Part shown: positions 63,134 to 64,000 of the stretch, piece after piece
Layout: each line of letters opens with the position of its first letter
How positions within the stretch are numbered: the first letter of the stretch is position 1
Assembly: GCF_000423345.1 (NCBI RefSeq)
Contig: NZ_AUHU01000011.1
Coordinates: 62,001 to 126,000 of the forward strand
Reading direction: 5' to 3'
Length of the DNA: 64,000 nucleotides
Origin: Marinimicrobium agarilyticum DSM 16975
GTDB lineage: Bacteria > Pseudomonadota > Gammaproteobacteria > Pseudomonadales > Cellvibrionaceae
Made by a program: the position numbers and the translations under genes
Notes under the pieces: generated by a model
Database searches by the model: none
Seen by the model: only the letters and a program-made list of their open reading frames with translations
Told to the model about the DNA's origin: nothing

Positions 63134-63661
63134 TTAGTTTCTGCTTGGATAAACGCCCCAAATACACATGATGTAGTGCATGGCGGTGCTTCGCATGATG
63201 TTGTCGTGAGGCCGGCTCCCGCCCGTTGAGGACACTGTGTCTGGGCTCAGGGCCTCAAGCTTGTCCATCGATGAACCCGGGGCGAAAATGTTGTCCTCAC
63301 TATTGGATGAGAGCAGATTGTTTTCCGGGCTGTCGCTATTTGGGGCGGAGGCGGTTACTACAAACCTGTGGTTGTGGCTGGGTAGTTCTGTCTCCAGCAA
63401 TGTCACCGTTTCGCTTCCAAATCTCTCCCCAATGCTTCGCACGGACAGTCCTGGCCCTTGCCCCTGCCCAATGGGAACTCGACCACGCAGATCCGGCAGG
63501 GCGAATGTCGTTCTGCCGTCGCCGCCATAGGTCGTGCCGATTAATGAAAAGAGGGCTTCGTTGCTAGAGATACTCAATAGGCTGCCATCGCATAAGTGCC
63601 AGTTCTGGGGTGCGAAATTTCCCGCAAACAACCGAATTTCTCCAATAAAGGCTTCGCTCAT
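63134..63661 (-). CDS. Phage-tail-collar-domain protein, copy 2
   Basis: 175 residues, AGGGAGA before the ATG. Same pattern as copy 1: FIGEIRLFAGNFAPQNWHLC, LFSLIGTTYGGDGRTTFALP, LLETELPSHNH and a closing RPHDNIMRSTAMHYIMCIWG. Identical 15-bp spacing to both neighbours points to an operon made by gene duplication. Confidence 0.9.
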   Translation of the reverse strand: MSEAFIGEIRLFAGNFAPQNWHLCDGSLLSISSNEALFSLIGTTYGGDGRTTFALPDLRGRVPIGQGQGPGLSVRSIGERFGSETVTLLETELPSHNHRFVVTASAPNSDSPENNLLSSNSEDNIFAPGSSMDKLEALSPDTVSSTGGSRPHDNIMRSTAMHYIMCIWGVYPSRN

Positions 63662-63676
63662 TGTGATTCTCCCTGA

Positions 63677-64000
63677 TTAGCCGCGTTGCGGAAACACGCC
63701 CTGGGTGGCGATGCAAAAGCTCATCACCAACGTGGGTTGCATATTGTTGTGGGGCTGTGATCCACCTGTATTGGTTAGGCTGGTGGAATTCAAGGTTTCA
63801 GGTGATTCGGGGGGAGCGTATAGGTGAGCGGTGCCCCGGGGGCTTGAGGAGCTGGCCAATACCGAGCCGTCGAAGGTTTTCAGGTCGCCGGTGTTGGTTG
63901 AGGCGCCAACCGCATGGCTATGTGGGGGCATATTTAGCTCCGTCAACGTTGCGGTTTCGGTACCGCCCTTTATGCCGCTCTTGTTTTCATAAGTCGTAGA
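63677..64000 (-). CDS. Phage-tail-collar-domain protein, copy 3 (5' end outside window)
   Basis: The reverse frame is open from the window edge through GGTETATLTELNMPPHSHAV to NMQPTLVMSFCIATQGVFPQ (108 residues visible). It is the C-terminal part of a third collar-domain protein of the same family; the N-terminal part is cut off by the window end. 15 bp upstream of copy 2. Confidence 0.88.
   Translation of the reverse strand, partial: STTYENKSGIKGGTETATLTELNMPPHSHAVGASTNTGDLKTFDGSVLASSSSPRGTAHLYAPPESPETLNSTSLTNTGGSQPHNNMQPTLVMSFCIATQGVFPQRG

Noticed and set aside
62579-64000. Tail-collar genes as part of a prophage
   Set aside because: No integrase, capsid, terminase, portal or lysis gene and no attachment site in the window; the genes sit in a surface-protein cluster.
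1-64000. CRISPR arrays, rRNA and tRNA genes, insertion sequences
   Set aside because: No regular spacer-repeat pattern, no rRNA-like or cloverleaf sequence and no transposase frame was recognised; covariance tools could still find a small RNA.

Overview
The window looks like chromosomal DNA of a marine or saline, polysaccharide-using gammaproteobacterium, of the Cellvibrionales/Alteromonadales type (for example relatives of Marinimicrobium, Microbulbifer or Saccharophagus). This rests on the moderately high GC, the TonB-dependent glycan uptake locus with a tryptophan-halogenase-like gene, the Oar-type receptor, BaeSR, AhpCF, PiuC and the very large cadherin/Ig-like surface protein. The taxon is inferred. 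No rRNA, tRNA or CRISPR array was seen, and the DNA is densely and conventionally coding.

Layout. (1) 1-12.4 kb: a maltodextrin/starch locus with three GH13 enzymes, a TonB receptor, a flavin halogenase, a GPH-type MFS transporter and a LacI-family regulator. Four near-identical 14-bp palindromes lie in its two promoter regions. (2) 12.5-15.2 kb: BaeS-BaeR with a Spy/CpxP-like periplasmic protein, then a chemoreceptor. (3) 17-22 kb: a CusBA-type metal efflux pair plus a small Cys/His/Met-rich protein, with no outer-membrane factor. (4) 22-28 kb: an acetylpolyamine amidohydrolase-like enzyme, an AT-rich patch with a TM2 protein and two related lipoproteins, the ABC-F protein YbiT, cytochrome b561 and a DUF3617 protein. 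(5) 28-31.5 kb: ahpC-ahpF and mntP, the latter behind a yybP-ykoY manganese riboswitch. (6) 31.6-37.6 kb: two EAL-HDOD paralogues around an oxidoreductase, then an Ig/propeller lipoprotein with a CRP-like site. (7) 37.6-42.2 kb: a secreted phosphoesterase-like lipoprotein divergent from an Oar-type receptor, with a Pho-box-like sequence between them. (8) 42.2-49.1 kb: a complete CzcCBA-type efflux operon with a CDF exporter. (9) 49.2-53.3 kb: a Fur-box-like divergent pair (a glycine/glutamate-rich protein and PiuC), a CBS protein and an orphan GatC-like EIIC. (10) 53.4-64 kb: a leftward cluster of three phage-tail-collar proteins, a sulfotransferase and a 2746-residue DUF4347/cadherin-like protein ending in an outer-membrane barrel.

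How it fits together. In region 1 the receptor would take maltodextrins across the outer membrane, the lipoprotein and periplasmic GH13 enzymes would cut them, the MFS carrier would bring small sugars into the cytoplasm, and the GH13 alpha-glucosidase would finish hydrolysis under the LacI regulator. Regions 2, 3, 5, 8 and 9 form an envelope, metal and oxidative stress repertoire. Region 10 is the best candidate for an undescribed system: a conserved-looking but functionally unexplained surface locus.
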